Under the pieces are notes generated by a model. The model saw only the letters and a list, made by a program, of their open reading frames with translations, was not told the origin of the DNA and did not search any database. From positions 28,621,970 to 28,685,969 of the forward strand of contig OX465589.1 in the NCBI GenBank assembly GCA_950022655.1: a DNA stretch of 64,000 nucleotides, given 5' to 3'. Both the position numbers and the translations under genes were made by a program. This DNA is from Alentia gelatinosa (lineage: Eukaryota > Annelida > Polychaeta > Phyllodocida > Polynoidae). This document shows, piece by piece, positions 51,653-63,189 of this stretch. Position 1 is the stretch's first letter, and each line of letters begins with the position of its first letter.

Positions 51653-52070
51653 TGCAGTAATGAACATACATGTACTGTGGTGGGCAGTAATGAGCATACA
51701 TATACTGTGGTGGGCATTAATGAGCATACATGTATAATGGTGGGCAGTAATGAGCATACATGTACTATGGTGGGCATTAATGAACATACATGTACTGTGG
51801 TGGGCAGTAATGAACATACATGTACTGTGGTGGGCAGTAATGAGCATACATGTACTGCAGTGGGCAGTAATTAGCATACATGTACTGCAGTGGGCAGTAA
51901 TGAGCATACATGTACTGCAGTGGGCAGTAATGAGCATACATGTACTGTGGTGGGCAGTAATGAGCATACATGTACTGTGGTGGGCAGTAATGAGCCTACA
52001 TATACTGCAGTGGGCAGTAATGAGCATACATGTACTGTGGTGGGCAGTAGTGAACATACATGTACTGTGG
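51653..52070 (+). repeat. 30-bp minisatellite, about 14 copies
   Basis: The unit contains GCAGTAATGAGCATACATGT followed by ACTGTGGTGG or a variant. Because 30 is a multiple of three, the array yields repetitive ORFs on both strands (SNEHTCTVVG and HYCPPQYMYA repeats), which are by-products. Confidence 0.85.
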
Positions 52071-52511
52071 TGCGTTTCATAGGATGAATCAAGATGTCCA
52101 TTACTATGCGTGTTATCAATGAGATTAGTCATCATTAAACCTCCCCATGTATTAAATTATTCGAATATACCATTTTGCAAATGCTCCATCTTGAAAGAGG
52201 TCTTCTCTACAATTCACATATGAAGATGCAAAAGGAATATCGGTTGGTTAAGTTGGTGGCTGGTACATCATTTGTGCTATCACAGGAAGTTCTGCTTAAC
52301 TGCAACCAACAGAAGACGACAGACGGTACCTATCTAGTGTCAATGTAAAGCTTGGTGCACGCGAATGGCCGGTTATTAGGTCATTAGGGGATTCGCTAGT
52401 ACCACGCATATATATGTCCATATGCCTACCAGGAAAAGGAGACACCCCAGTCGCAACCAGCCAATATCGACAGTGACGGGGTCTGGTTCCGTCGTTTGCT
52501 ATCACACAGAC

Positions 52512-52676
52512 ATGAAGACGCCGGGGAACAGCATGGTAGGTGACGTAAAGCGACGCCTGGAGGAGGAGCTGCTAACCTCGATTCCCCTCCCGGTGCCCCT
52601 GTCTCCTCCCCAGAGACGCAGCACTCAGTTAGTCATCAATAGAACCAGACGACGTCTAGACGTTAACGGCCGGGCA
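52512..52676 (+). CDS. Candidate coding exon (MKTPGNSMVGDVKRRLEEELL...)
   Basis: A plus-strand frame from ATG 52512 encodes a charged, plausibly helical stretch (VKRRLEEELLTS) followed by a proline-rich part (IPLPVPLSPPQRRS) and a basic end (INRTRRRLDVNG). GC content and codon choice resemble exons A and B more than the surrounding intron-like DNA. The 3' boundary is unclear: GCA|GTGGGG at 52677 is weak, and an internal GTAGGT at 52536 would be a better donor but would cut off most of the coding-looking part. The frame stays open upstream to 52422. Family not recognised. Confidence 0.35.
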
Positions 52677-55600
52677 GTGGGGTATCTCGGAGTGTATACA
52701 TTATATATAAGAGCATGCTTACGTTTAATACATGTATTAATATGGATCACTTCCTGCCTCACAACATATCCCATACGTTATTCATTCTTATTTCCCCCAT
52801 AAAGCATTACAGCCTTACCTTCATCATTATCCGTCTCGTCTCTCATCTTTGTCATCAAATTTTTATGGTGATTTATGAGAATTTTATAGTTTTCAGAAAA
52901 CCTGTCCCTCCGACCTATAATCTCAGAGCAGAATGATGAAATTGAGCTTTCCCTGAACTGGCAGATCTGATTCACATGGAAGGACAAACCCGGTATATAA
53001 TCTCAGACAAGCTCCCTTTCAATAGGGATGTAGTCTCAGACTTTAGTCTCGAGTACCCAAGAGCCTCCTTCCCATATGAGCCGGTGAAAACCCACTTAAC
53101 CGATGTTACTCTCCTCCCCCTCTTCCTGGTATCACCACTACCTAACCCCATCACTCACCTTTACTTTCATCCTGCTCTCCCTCTGTATACCTCCTTAATA
53201 CGCTTCAGCGATCTCTATTCTCCCGTTTCCTGCCCTTGAATCTTTCCTCACAAATCCTCTTAATCCAACTACCTCACCCTCCAATCATCACTCACTCGTC
53301 TCCCTCTTTTCTTTCGACTTTTTCCTTACAACGATTCATCTCATCCTACCGCCCTATTCCCACTCTCTCATTTCACCCGCGAGTCCGTTATCTGACCTAT
53401 TCCTGATACTTTCCCTCTTCCCTCTGCCCCATAGCCTCCCTTCCCCTACCTCTTCGAGTGTCGCCGTTCCTCACACTTAAAGAGTCCGACCTGCTCATTG
53501 CTCTGCGCCCCTTCTCGGGGCTGATGATTCATGGTGAGGAGACTGTTGATGGTTATTGCACATTTACCTGCAGCTGAAGCACCTCCCGATCAACACCACA
53601 CTCGAGTTATGGCTAGGCAAATGTGCTCCTTTATGGTTACACAATATCACACGAACCAAAACATTCACAGGGTAGACCCCACATTTACACATTCAGAGAC
53701 CCTGCTTTAGAGTAACGTAGTTCTTAGTTATTTACCTTCCTATTAAAGTAATTTATTTCTATCTTAATTGCCTTTATTTTCTTTTACTTCATACAATTGT
53801 TTTTGAATTTACTATGTTCACGTTTAATAGATCCTTTTTTGTTTCACTAACTTTGTAATGTGTGTAATTGTTTCGGAGATTCGACTAAATTAATGATACC
53901 CGATTTTGCAAAGTTTCGTACGTGATAACTGTACATCGGGAATTTGTTTTACCCATACATAAACGATTCGAATCTGGTTGCTCAGTGTGCACACCTTAAC
54001 AATTAGTGATTAATGGAAGGAACTAGCGATGCCTGACTGTGACGAGAAGGTCTGAGGTTAAGGTTCACAGCTGACTAAGCAGGATTTCATTCGGTTGGAT
54101 TTGACACACATCCTTTGATTACTTTACAAATGTGAACTGAAGAATGTATCAGCACAGAGACAGCCATTAAACGATAAAGCTTAAATCTGCTTCATGGTTC
54201 AGACGAGAAAGGCTATTATGAAGTAAAGGTTTAAGACCTGGGCGTTTGTGGATTAAGTTATTTTGAGATGGAGAGTAGTTTGGATATGTAAATAATGAAA
54301 GTAATGCAGTATGAAACTAAATAAGCTCCCAGAAAAATCAATATACTAAAATTCAGCAAATATCCCAAAATTCCGAATAACTTGTCACGAACAGTTTCAT
54401 TATGACATCTTTTGTACTATGACAACCAGCACACGTGACCACCTGCATGCATGCTTCAATCAATTATACGTAATCATACCCTCATCTACCCACAGAAATC
54501 AATCATATTTGTGTAACATTTAAATATTACGTCACTTATGATTATACTAAGAAAATATATCATGATTACAATATATATATGTTGATATTATTCAAAACTC
54601 AGATAGTCAGTTATTATATAAATAGCTTTTGTTGATGAGTAGAATTCATCATCATAAATTGACATGGAGTTAGCTAATGCATTCTTGAACCTAAGAACAA
54701 CAATATAATTATTTATCAAATGCATCTACAATATACAATTCAAATTGTCTCCCTTTAGTATGACTTTTCCTTAATGTCTGTATGATGAAACCCATCCGTC
54801 GCATTTATTTCAACACTGCTTCTCTATTACCATATTCAAGTCGGCAATCTGAGTGGTTCTTTTCTCACAGCTGCGACCGTCATGAGAAGATAATTTACCT
54901 TAACAAAGCAAACATGAGGCGGTGCTGAGTGTAGGATCCTTCCGTGGCCGTGACCTTAAGAAGTCCCACAGCCGTGAAGCTTAACGGACGTACGCAGTCA
55001 CTTGCCATGCCGTACTGACTTAACTCTTCCTGAACAACCAATCCTCTCATTTTTATCAACCATCATGAAATTCCCTATCATGGAGGAATTTATCTTATCA
55101 GTCTTCATGCTTGATCCAGCTGAAGCAAGAGTGGTTAAATGCTGCTGTGAAATCTCTATTGGAATCAGATACCGTATTTTTCTCGAAGAACTCATAGCAG
55201 GGAATTTTACGGAGAATTCACTGTTGTAACTTTGCCAAATCTTTGTAGCATTTATCTTAAAAAGGGGAAAATGCAGACACTTATTGTACTACCAGTGTAG
55301 AATCTATCTAGGACATCATAATGGGGAAGGGGGGTTCATCACTGGATTCGATAAACCTCCTGTGAATATATAATGTTTACAAACACGCTTGAAGGGGACA
55401 CTACAAATATGAAGGCTCCCCTATGCAGGTCCCGCCCCATCCCCCACAGATCCACAGCCTTAAATATTTTACAGTATCTGCTGGTTACCCGCGACAAACC
55501 CCGGAAACCTGAATTCAGCCGGCCATCAGCATGAACTTCAAAGCCTATTGTTGACATACAAACCCCGGCCGTGACCTCAGGCGACCTCTGCACTGATCTC

Positions 55601-56989
55601 AGGCCTCCACAGGTAAGCAGTGACCTCTCTGTGACCTAGACACTGTCTGTAATGAGCAATACTGCACAGCTCGATGCTAATGGCGGCGTTTGGCTTACAC
55701 TGGAAGACAATGAGGAATGTAAACTGGTCCTCAGTCAGACACTTATTTACACAGCAAACAAAGGATGCCAGCCAAAATCTCCTTGACAGCAATTCCATCT
55801 CTTTTGGAAATTGCGCAGTGGAGGTGGGACTTGGCAATTAGCATAAATCATGATTAATGCTATGTTCTCACTTCATATATGGGCGTGTTATGAGTCAATC
55901 ATTTGTCGGACATCAAGAAACATATACACATGTAGATATTAGGGGTTTGTGCTGATGTGGTGAGGACGACGAAAACGATTTGCTTTCTACTTAATATATT
56001 TCTTCATAAAGAATACATAACAGAAGTTTTCAGGCCTAAAATTCTAAAATTGTGGTACCACCTGTCATTTTATCAAAGAACTTTGGCCTGAGGTCATATT
56101 TCTGCTTGAATCACTGACATTTTAGGTAAGCAAGTAAGACCTGATTTTCCTTCAGTCATATCTCAGTCAATAGTCAGCATAGACACTTCAAATAAAGAGT
56201 GAGTTGTAGATGAACCCCCACAGAATACAACTGGTAGGTTATCTTATTCATCAAATGTTTTTAATGTAGATATTGGCAGTTTCTAGCTTTGCTATTTGCC
56301 AAAAATGCAATAATATCAGAAAATCACGTTTTTAGGGCTCTTTTGGACTCTTTGTCATCTGTCATATTGCTCCTGTATCTCAGGAAATATATATCACAGC
56401 CTGCCAATATTGGTATCATTTTAGTGTCTTGAAATACCTAAGAAGATAGGATATTTATTTCTATAGGTAATTGTGATAGATTTTTCATGAAATCACTGAA
56501 GACAGGAAGGTAACATGTTTTAGAGTTTTTTACTTGACAAATTTCGATGTTCGATCTCAACAGGGAACCTTAGCCATGACACAGGCATATACTATGAACA
56601 CCAACAAATAGGGCAAAGTCGTAGCTTTCTGGCAATGTTTTGTTTATAGAAATCGGCCTACTATTCACGACAACAGCGAATTGCCCTTTCCAAGTTAGAA
56701 TGCCTATGGCGTCCAATCTTAAACAATAATGAAAACCCACTATTAAAGTAACACTAAAATGATAGGGTCTTCTTTCTTTATTCTGTCAGAAAAACTCATA
56801 AATTCTGGTAAACAAAAAAATACTTCTAGACTTAAAACGTCCTGTAGATATGCATGTGGAAGCTAATGTATCATTAGCATTCTATGAGTAACACATAACA
56901 TTTATCATAAAATAGAGTCCATGCTCCACATTCTACTTTTCACCAATCAGAACTTCGGGCACACGCCGCGGTATTATTGTCATGATCAA

Positions 56990-57055
56990 CCAGGGTTGAC
57001 CCGGAAGTGATCAATATTGACCCGGTAAGGTCAACTTCCGGAACGTCAAGTCACG
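56990..57055. promoter_or_regulatory. TGACC and CCGGAAGT motif cluster
   Basis: Two TTGACCCGG words, one AAGGTCA half-site, and CCGGAAGT facing ACTTCCGG (ETS-type) lie in 66 bases. It may be an enhancer or a decayed repeat. Confidence 0.2.
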
Positions 57056-57404
57056 GATCAGATGGCTGTCAGCTGCGACCACACTTGACCCAGTAACCCC
57101 GAGGTCATGATCCTCAGTTACACAAAGCGTGACGCCCAGGACTCTCCAAGCAGAAACTAAGAAAACTGCGACAGAGATCTCCTTCAGAGATCCGCTTCGA
57201 GCGTTTTGGAGTAATATGGAGGAGATCGAGATGGGTATGGTAGGGGCGGGGTGCGTGTGACCTTGGAGTGACATTGAGACTTGGGGATCCACCCTCGTGG
57301 TGTACATAAAGATCTGAAGACTGGTCACACTAAAAAGTCAGTGCACGAACTGAGATCCGCATTCACGTCACCCAGCAGGCATAGTGTGAAGGGAGACAGA
57401 GACG

Positions 57405-59810
57405 AAAGCCTATAAGACACAAAAAAAATTTCCCGATTCATCCCGACCATCGGCGCGGTGAGAGTCTGGAATAAAATGTCGATGTCTTATACCTATAAAG
57501 CCTATAAGACATCGACCCGACGGCTGTGCCCGATTCTACCTTTCCCCGACGGATCCGTCGGGTCTGTGACAATCTGCATCAATCGAGTCGGTGTACGCAC
57601 TTCACCGACCCGATTTTATTGCTTTTCCCGACGCGTCGGGCATTACTACCATGTCAGATATGACTGACTGTCCCCGACCTTAAGATTTCGGTGTACGCAC
57701 TTTCACCGATTGTTACCGATTCTGAGTTGGCCATTTGAATGGCGATGGTACCTATCCCCTAGTCCGATTTAGAAGTTCCTTATACCGATTTGTAGGGGAG
57801 ACAGAGGCGATTATAACCCTGAAAACCGTTTCCCGATATCTTAATTGGATCCAAAGTTATTAAACTTTGAATTAATTTCTATGAGTCCACACCAGCGGCC
57901 CGTGGCTCACCCCGGCTCGGCTCCCGGCGGCTCTCTTTGATCTTACCCCAGGTAATTTACGAGGTCATAAAAGGAGGAGGTGTCGTCGGGAAGAGTCTAC
58001 ATATCGGTGTCTTATAGGTATAAGACACCGAAATTTTATTCCCGACTCTCACCGAGCCGATGGTCGGGATGAATCGGGAACAAATTTCGGTGTCTTAAGC
58101 CTATAAGACACCGACCCGACGGCTGTGCCCGATTCTACCTTTCCCCGACGGATCCGTCGGGTCTGTGACAATCTGCATCAATCGGGTCGGTGTACGCACT
58201 TCACCGACCCGATTTTATTGCTTTTCCCGACGCGTCGGGCATTACTACCATGTCAGATATGACCGACTGTCCCCGACCTTAAGATTTCGGTGTACGCACT
58301 TTCACCGACTGTTCCCGATTCTGAGTAGGCCGCTTATATAGTGATGCTATGAATCCCCTCATTCTATACCCGAGTATTTTATACCGATTTGTAGGGGAGA
58401 CAGAGGCGATTATAGATTTGAAATCCGTTTTGTGATATCTTGAATAGAAAAGAAGTTATTAAACTTTGCATTATTCCTACATATACCTATCACCCGGCCC
58501 GGGTCCGGCTCCCGCTTGCTCTCTTTGATCTCAATCGGGGTCGTTTTACGAGGTTATAAAAGGGGGAGGTGTCGTCGGGAAGAGTCTACATATCGGTGTC
58601 TTATAGGTATAAGACACCAAAATTTTATTCCCGACTCTCACTGAGCTGATGGTCGGGATGAATCGGGAACAAATTTCGGTGTCTTAAGCCTATAAGACAC
58701 CGACCCGACGGCTGTGCCCGATTCTACCTTTCCCCGACGGATCCGTCGGGTCTGTGACAATCTGCATCAATCGGGTCGGTGTACGCACTTCACCGACCCG
58801 ATTTTATTGCTTTTCCCGACGCGTCGGGCATTACTACCATGTCAGATATGACCGACTGTCCCCGACCTTAAGATTTCGGTGTACGCACTTTCACCGACTG
58901 TTCCCGATTCTGAGTAGGCCGCTTATATAGTGATGCTATGAATCCCCTCATTCTATACCCGAGTATTTTATACCGATTTGTAGGGGAGACAGAGGCGATT
59001 ATAGATTTGAAATCCGTTTTGTGATATCTTGAATAGAAAAGAAGTTATTAAACTTTGCATTATTCCTACATATACCTATCACCCGGCCCGGGTCCGGCTC
59101 CCGCTTGCTCTCTTTGATCTCAATCGGGGTCGTTTTACGAGGTTATAAAAGGGGGAGGTGTCGTCGGGAAGAGTCTACATGTCGGTGTCTTATAGGTATA
59201 AGACACCGAAGTTTTTTTCCCCGACTCTCACCGAGCCGATGGTCGGGATCAATCCGGAACAAATTCCGTTGTCTTATAGGCTTCATAGGCTTAAGACACC
59301 AACACGATGACTCTTCCCGACGACACCTCCTGCCTTTATAGCCTCATAAAACAACCCGATTGAGATCAAAGAGAGTGGCGGGGTGCCGGGCCCGGCTGGG
59401 CCCTGGGTCGGGTGATAAGTACATACAGGCAATAATGCAAAGTTTAATAACTTCTGGTCTATTTAAAATATCAGAAAACGGTTTTCAGATCTATGATCGC
59501 TTGTTTCTCCCCTACACATCGATATAAGACACTTGTAAATCGGACTGAGGGATAGATGGCAACGCTTTTTAAATGGCATGCTCAGAATCGGTAACAATCG
59601 GTGAAAGTGCGTACACCGGAATCTTAAGGTCGGGTTGAGTCGGTCATATCTGACATGGTAGTAATGCCCGACGCGTCGGGAAAAGCAATAAAATCAGGTC
59701 GGTGAAATGCGTACACCGACCCGATTGATGCAGATTGTCACAGACCCGACGGATCCATCGGGTAAAGGTAGAATCGGGCACAGCGGTCGGGTCGGTGTCT
59801 TATAGGCTTT
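57405..59810. mobile_element. Palindrome-rich TIR element with three tandem units and one inverted unit
   Basis: Both ends carry a perfect 16-bp inverted repeat, AAAGCCTATAAGACAC at 57405-57420 and its complement at 59795-59810. Inside, a ~590-600 bp unit is repeated three times head to tail; the palindrome CCCGACGGATCCGTCGGG lies at 57545, 58144 and 58733. One more unit is inverted (59290-59810), with the palindrome at 59745 carrying one mismatch. The reverse-complement axis is near 59242. A second perfect palindrome, CCCGACGCGTCGGG, recurs at 57627, 58226, 58815 and 59667, and stems built on GGTGTCTTATA/TATAAGACACC occur throughout. There is no transposase ORF. It looks like a non-autonomous fold-back DNA element or young satellite; the class is not recognised. 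Confidence 0.8.
57980..59157 (+). repeat. Two nearly identical 589-bp units within the palindromic element
   Basis: The segment from GTGTCGTCGGGAAGAGTC recurs at 57980, 58569 and 59158, exactly 589 bases apart. Neighbouring units differ at only a few sites, so the array expanded recently. Just before the second and third starts lies TATAAAAGGGGGAGG, a good TATA-box match (the first has CATAAAAGG), so each unit could have its own promoter. Confidence 0.75.
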
Positions 59811-60375
59811 ACCCTCCTCTACCAGGCATTGTGAAGCTCTATGGATATACAAAGATTGACATGCTCCCCTGACATGCTCCCCAACAACCTGTATGAAGAA
59901 AGAAAGAGATGTACCAAGTCTAGCCCCTTCTCCCCAACAATGTATAAGGCTTATATTAGTATTACAGGGATCCCGCATCCTGTTCTTTAAATGATCTGTG
60001 CCAGTCACGACACTTTTCAGTGAATTATAGATAAATGTACTCCCTTATCAATATCTATCTATATATTCCGTAAAAATTGGTAAGCAGTCCTTCTGGACCA
60101 GTGCTCAAGCCTCCACATTCTAATATCTCTACCACAAATATAGACTTTTATAGATTTTTAAGGTTAACATATTCATCATAATATTAGTCAAAATATAGTG
60201 AATCGCTTATTTTCAGTTCTTAATTTCTAAAAAAATTTACCTAGTACTAAACTGCAAGATTTCTTGCTCATCAGGTTATACCCAGCAATGGGATTTCTTG
60301 TCATTTGACAATCTAACTTTGTATCAAGATAACTTCTGAAATTCCCTGTACACATCAATCTGCATGGCAGTGAAA

Positions 60376-60537
60376 ATATAGGTTTTTAGAGGGAAACTAT
60401 GTTCCGGTGAGCAAAAGTTCAAAGTTACGAGGAAAATTACTGCCCAAAGCGTCAGCCATGGGCAGTAATTTTTCCGGTCCTCACCGAGTAACTTTGACTT
60501 TTGCTTACTGGTACTTGGTTTCCCTATTCCTATATAC
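60376..60537. repeat. Long imperfect hairpin / fold-back element
   Basis: The arms, about 70 bases each, run from TATAGGTTTTTAGAGGGAAAC to TTACTGCCCA and back from TGGGCAGTAATT to GTTTCCCTATTCCTATATA, around a 13-base centre. Short flanks with the same TATAGG...GTTTCCC words recur at 60770-60870. Probably a small MITE. Confidence 0.6.
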
Positions 60538-60660
60538 CTTCAAATATCGATAAAAATGGTTATTTCTTTACCCATGATAGCCTCAAGAAAAATGGCCACC
60601 CTTATAGAGTAACTGCAACAGCTATGTTTTCGTCCCAGCGCTCTTTATATCGCGTGGTCA

Positions 60661-60717
60661 GCCCGGGACGAAAACATCAGCCCAGGACGAAAACTTCAGC
60701 ACAGGACGAAAACATCA
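60661..60717 (+). repeat. 19-bp repeat x3, with an inverted copy nearby
   Basis: GCCCGGGACGAAAACATCA and two variants run in tandem; ATGTTTTCGTCC at 60624-60635 is a partial inverted copy. Confidence 0.65.
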
Positions 60718-61137
60718 CCCTCACTACATAACTCATAATTACTGCACCCCCGGCAGCGGTATGTAACTATAGTGTTCGGAAATGGGTATATAGGAATATA
60801 GGTTATATAGGTTCGAAAAAAATAAAGGCGCAAGAATCAAAATATAGGTTTTTATAGGTTTCCCTGGGAGGCCTGATGTATACAGCGACACTTGGGTCTG
60901 TTTTTCATTCAATATCATCTATGATATAAGCCTACTCCAATGTGTATATCATTTGTGGTCTGGTATCAGCATTACAGATACAACCAACAGACACGAGAAG
61001 GTCAACAGCGGTCAATAAATGCCCAGTTTTTAGACCTCCCCACACAAGTCCAATACAATGAGGACTAAGTCAGCTGCATCTCCTACAGAAATCCTTTCTC
61101 ATATTTGTACTTATCAGATGGTTTTTGCATCTCGCGC

Positions 61138-61250
61138 TTTATCTCACCCCTGGCACCAGTTTAGATATAGGAATAGTATTAAACAATTATATATATTCAA
61201 CGATCACCCACATGAAGTGAGAATACTACGCCAGGGTCGTGGCTGAGTTA
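61138..61250 (-). mobile_element. MITE family 3, copy 2 (partial)
   Basis: From TTTATCTCACCCCTGG it follows the reverse complement of the 1897-2076 element through CAACGATCACCC and ACTACGCCAGGGTCGTGGC, where the central palindrome is decayed. The far half is not recognisable. Confidence 0.5.
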
Positions 61251-61737
61251 TATGAGATGACGTTATAATTAACTGGCCAATCAGCAGCCTGGATAACACG
61301 ATATAATATTCATGCCTTTTCCTGATTTAAAAATCTTGCTTTCGGAAACCTTCATGAAGCCATAAACCTATGTGACTCGGTGTAACACTTACTAGATTAC
61401 GATATATCACAAGTTTAAGACTAATAAGGAAGTTAGATGAGTGTCCCTCATCACAAGGTCTGTCGTGATTGAGTGTGGATCAAAGTGTAAATGCGGGAAC
61501 ACAGGTTACACTGATAAACTGCAAACTATGAGCCGACCCCCCGCTCCTCCTGTCCCGACTCCTCTGTGCCCGCCTATGTCTGTGTGCAGTTCCTACAAGC
61601 TTTCTTTTCTCACTTCTATTATTTAAGATATTGTCAATAATGGTAGAACGCAGGTTCAACAAAACTTTGTGATTACATAAAAAGTAGCACAAAAGCGGTA
61701 CATGCGAAGGTATATTGATACACAACCTCATATAATA

Positions 61738-61953
61738 CAGTGATGTCAGTTGGGGTCAGGGAAAAAAGGTGGAAATATATTCATGTGGACTTTTCTGCAT
61801 CAAAAAGATCGGGGAAACTTGGATAAAATGTCCTTGTCGGCCATGACATGGGAATGAGGGCCTGTGCGGGAGGTTCAAACCACTGTTCTATTAGCGTAGA
61901 TGAGGCTAAATCATCTTTGCATTTTCACGGAAAATGGAAAACTGACATCTCTG
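61738..61953 (+). mobile_element. hAT-like MITE, copy 2
   Basis: It starts CAGTGATGTCAGTTGGGGTC and ends AAACTGACATCTCTG, a good terminal inverted repeat. It shares the middle block TTCAAACCACTGTTCTATTAG with the copy at 20558 (ACCACTGTTTTATTGG). Confidence 0.6.
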
Positions 61954-63030
61954 AATTAAAAGAACCCCGATAACGGATCGCTGATAAGAAGACTAACTTT
62001 ACCCGGAATTCTTACCCCAGGCCACAAAAGTCCAGACGGAAGGGGATCCGGCTAGCGGGGCTCAACTCTACTTATAACAACAGAAAGTATCCTTTATTTC
62101 TGGTCTCAGCGAGTGATCTCTTGGCAGTATTTAGTAATTCCAGTATCCGTCACGTACTACAAACCAGCGAGATTATATTGTCCATGTTCACTGGCTGTAA
62201 TGGCTGTTGCTCGGCTCAACGTGATGCGAGGTAAATACCGTGTCATTACATGTTAATTACTGTCAGACGAGCATCCCAATTTCACCAGGCTTTCACTTTG
62301 ATAAAAAATTATAATAAACAAAAGATGTGACAGTTGGTTGAGACTAAGAGGATAACAGTACTGAAAGATGTCTGGTGGAAGGCAGTCTTAAGTAAGGCAC
62401 AGGTTGTACAGGTAGAGTAGAACCCCGTAAAACAGACCACCCACTTTTTAGATGTATTTTCTCTGTGATGCGAGCTGTTCTGTTTATCTGGGTAGATTAA
62501 CCATTAATGCGGTGTTTAGAATAATCAATATACCATGATCTACTTGGAATCTTTCTCTAAATTATTCTAGATGTCTAAAAGTCAAATCCAAGCACAACGT
62601 CTAAATAAATAGCGTCGTCCATAGTCAAGTGTATATCTGTCTTATTTAGCCATTTATTCTCTTTTTGATATATTTTTCTCAGGATATAGCTATACAACTA
62701 AATTTCCTTGAATCCATTTCCTTACTACCTTCATACATACTTGTCTAGTTTTTCGTGTGGTACTCTTTCCACTCAATGCATTGACCTCAGTGTTATTGTA
62801 CCAGGCCATATAAATTCAGCGACCTTGCCGTGCTTCACAATGAGCACGGCCTCCAGCGGCCAACGTCCATACACAACTTATCATAGATACCAAGCCTCCA
62901 AGCAGGTCTCGCTCGGTACTAACTGAATGGACAGTTATTTATCGATGCGAGACGTTGGCCATTTGACTAACTTTGTGATGGATACAGTAGAAGTGCATTA
63001 CCAGACCAACCCGTTAAAGGGACTACCCCG

Positions 63031-63189
63031 ATGAGTAGACCACCTTCACTCGCAACAGACATATTCTTATCACGTTTTGTCCCTGGTACCCCGAAACGTG
63101 GCTCTCATGGTAGTATAAATGTAGTATCACCCATTGCTGCCAGCCGCCACTCAGGATCTGCTAGGCGTGAGAAGGCTAAATCTGGCAAG
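63031..63189 (+). CDS. Candidate coding exon (IFLSRFVPGTPKRGSHGS...)
   Basis: A plus-strand frame encodes IFLSRFVPGTPKRGSHGS followed by a Ser/Arg/Lys-rich tail ending ARREKAKSGK, and stops at donor AAG|GTAGTT in phase 0. There are two possible 5' ends: ATG 63031 (MSRPPSLAT) as a first coding exon, or acceptor CTCGCAACAG at 63049-63058 with phase-1 entry. The basic Ser-rich composition suggests a phosphorylated cytoplasmic segment. Family not recognised. Confidence 0.35.

Larger units (their letters stand above)
48178..57404. other. Right-hand noncoding region, left part
   Basis: Apart from the minisatellite and the exon candidate at 52512 I see AT-rich sequence, a 13-base poly(C) at 49750, a pyrimidine-rich stretch at 53080-53480 and no further gene. 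Confidence 0.4.

Noticed and set aside
51653..52070. CRISPR-like array
   Set aside because: Units are contiguous without unique spacers and the genome is eukaryotic.
51497..52135. 212-codon minus-strand ORF with HSTCMLITA repeats
   Set aside because: Produced by the 30-bp minisatellite, whose length is a multiple of three.
55577..55850. Possible conserved enhancer with ATTAGCAT and ATGATTAATGC words
   Set aside because: Homeodomain-like words are frequent in AT-rich DNA; nothing else supports it.
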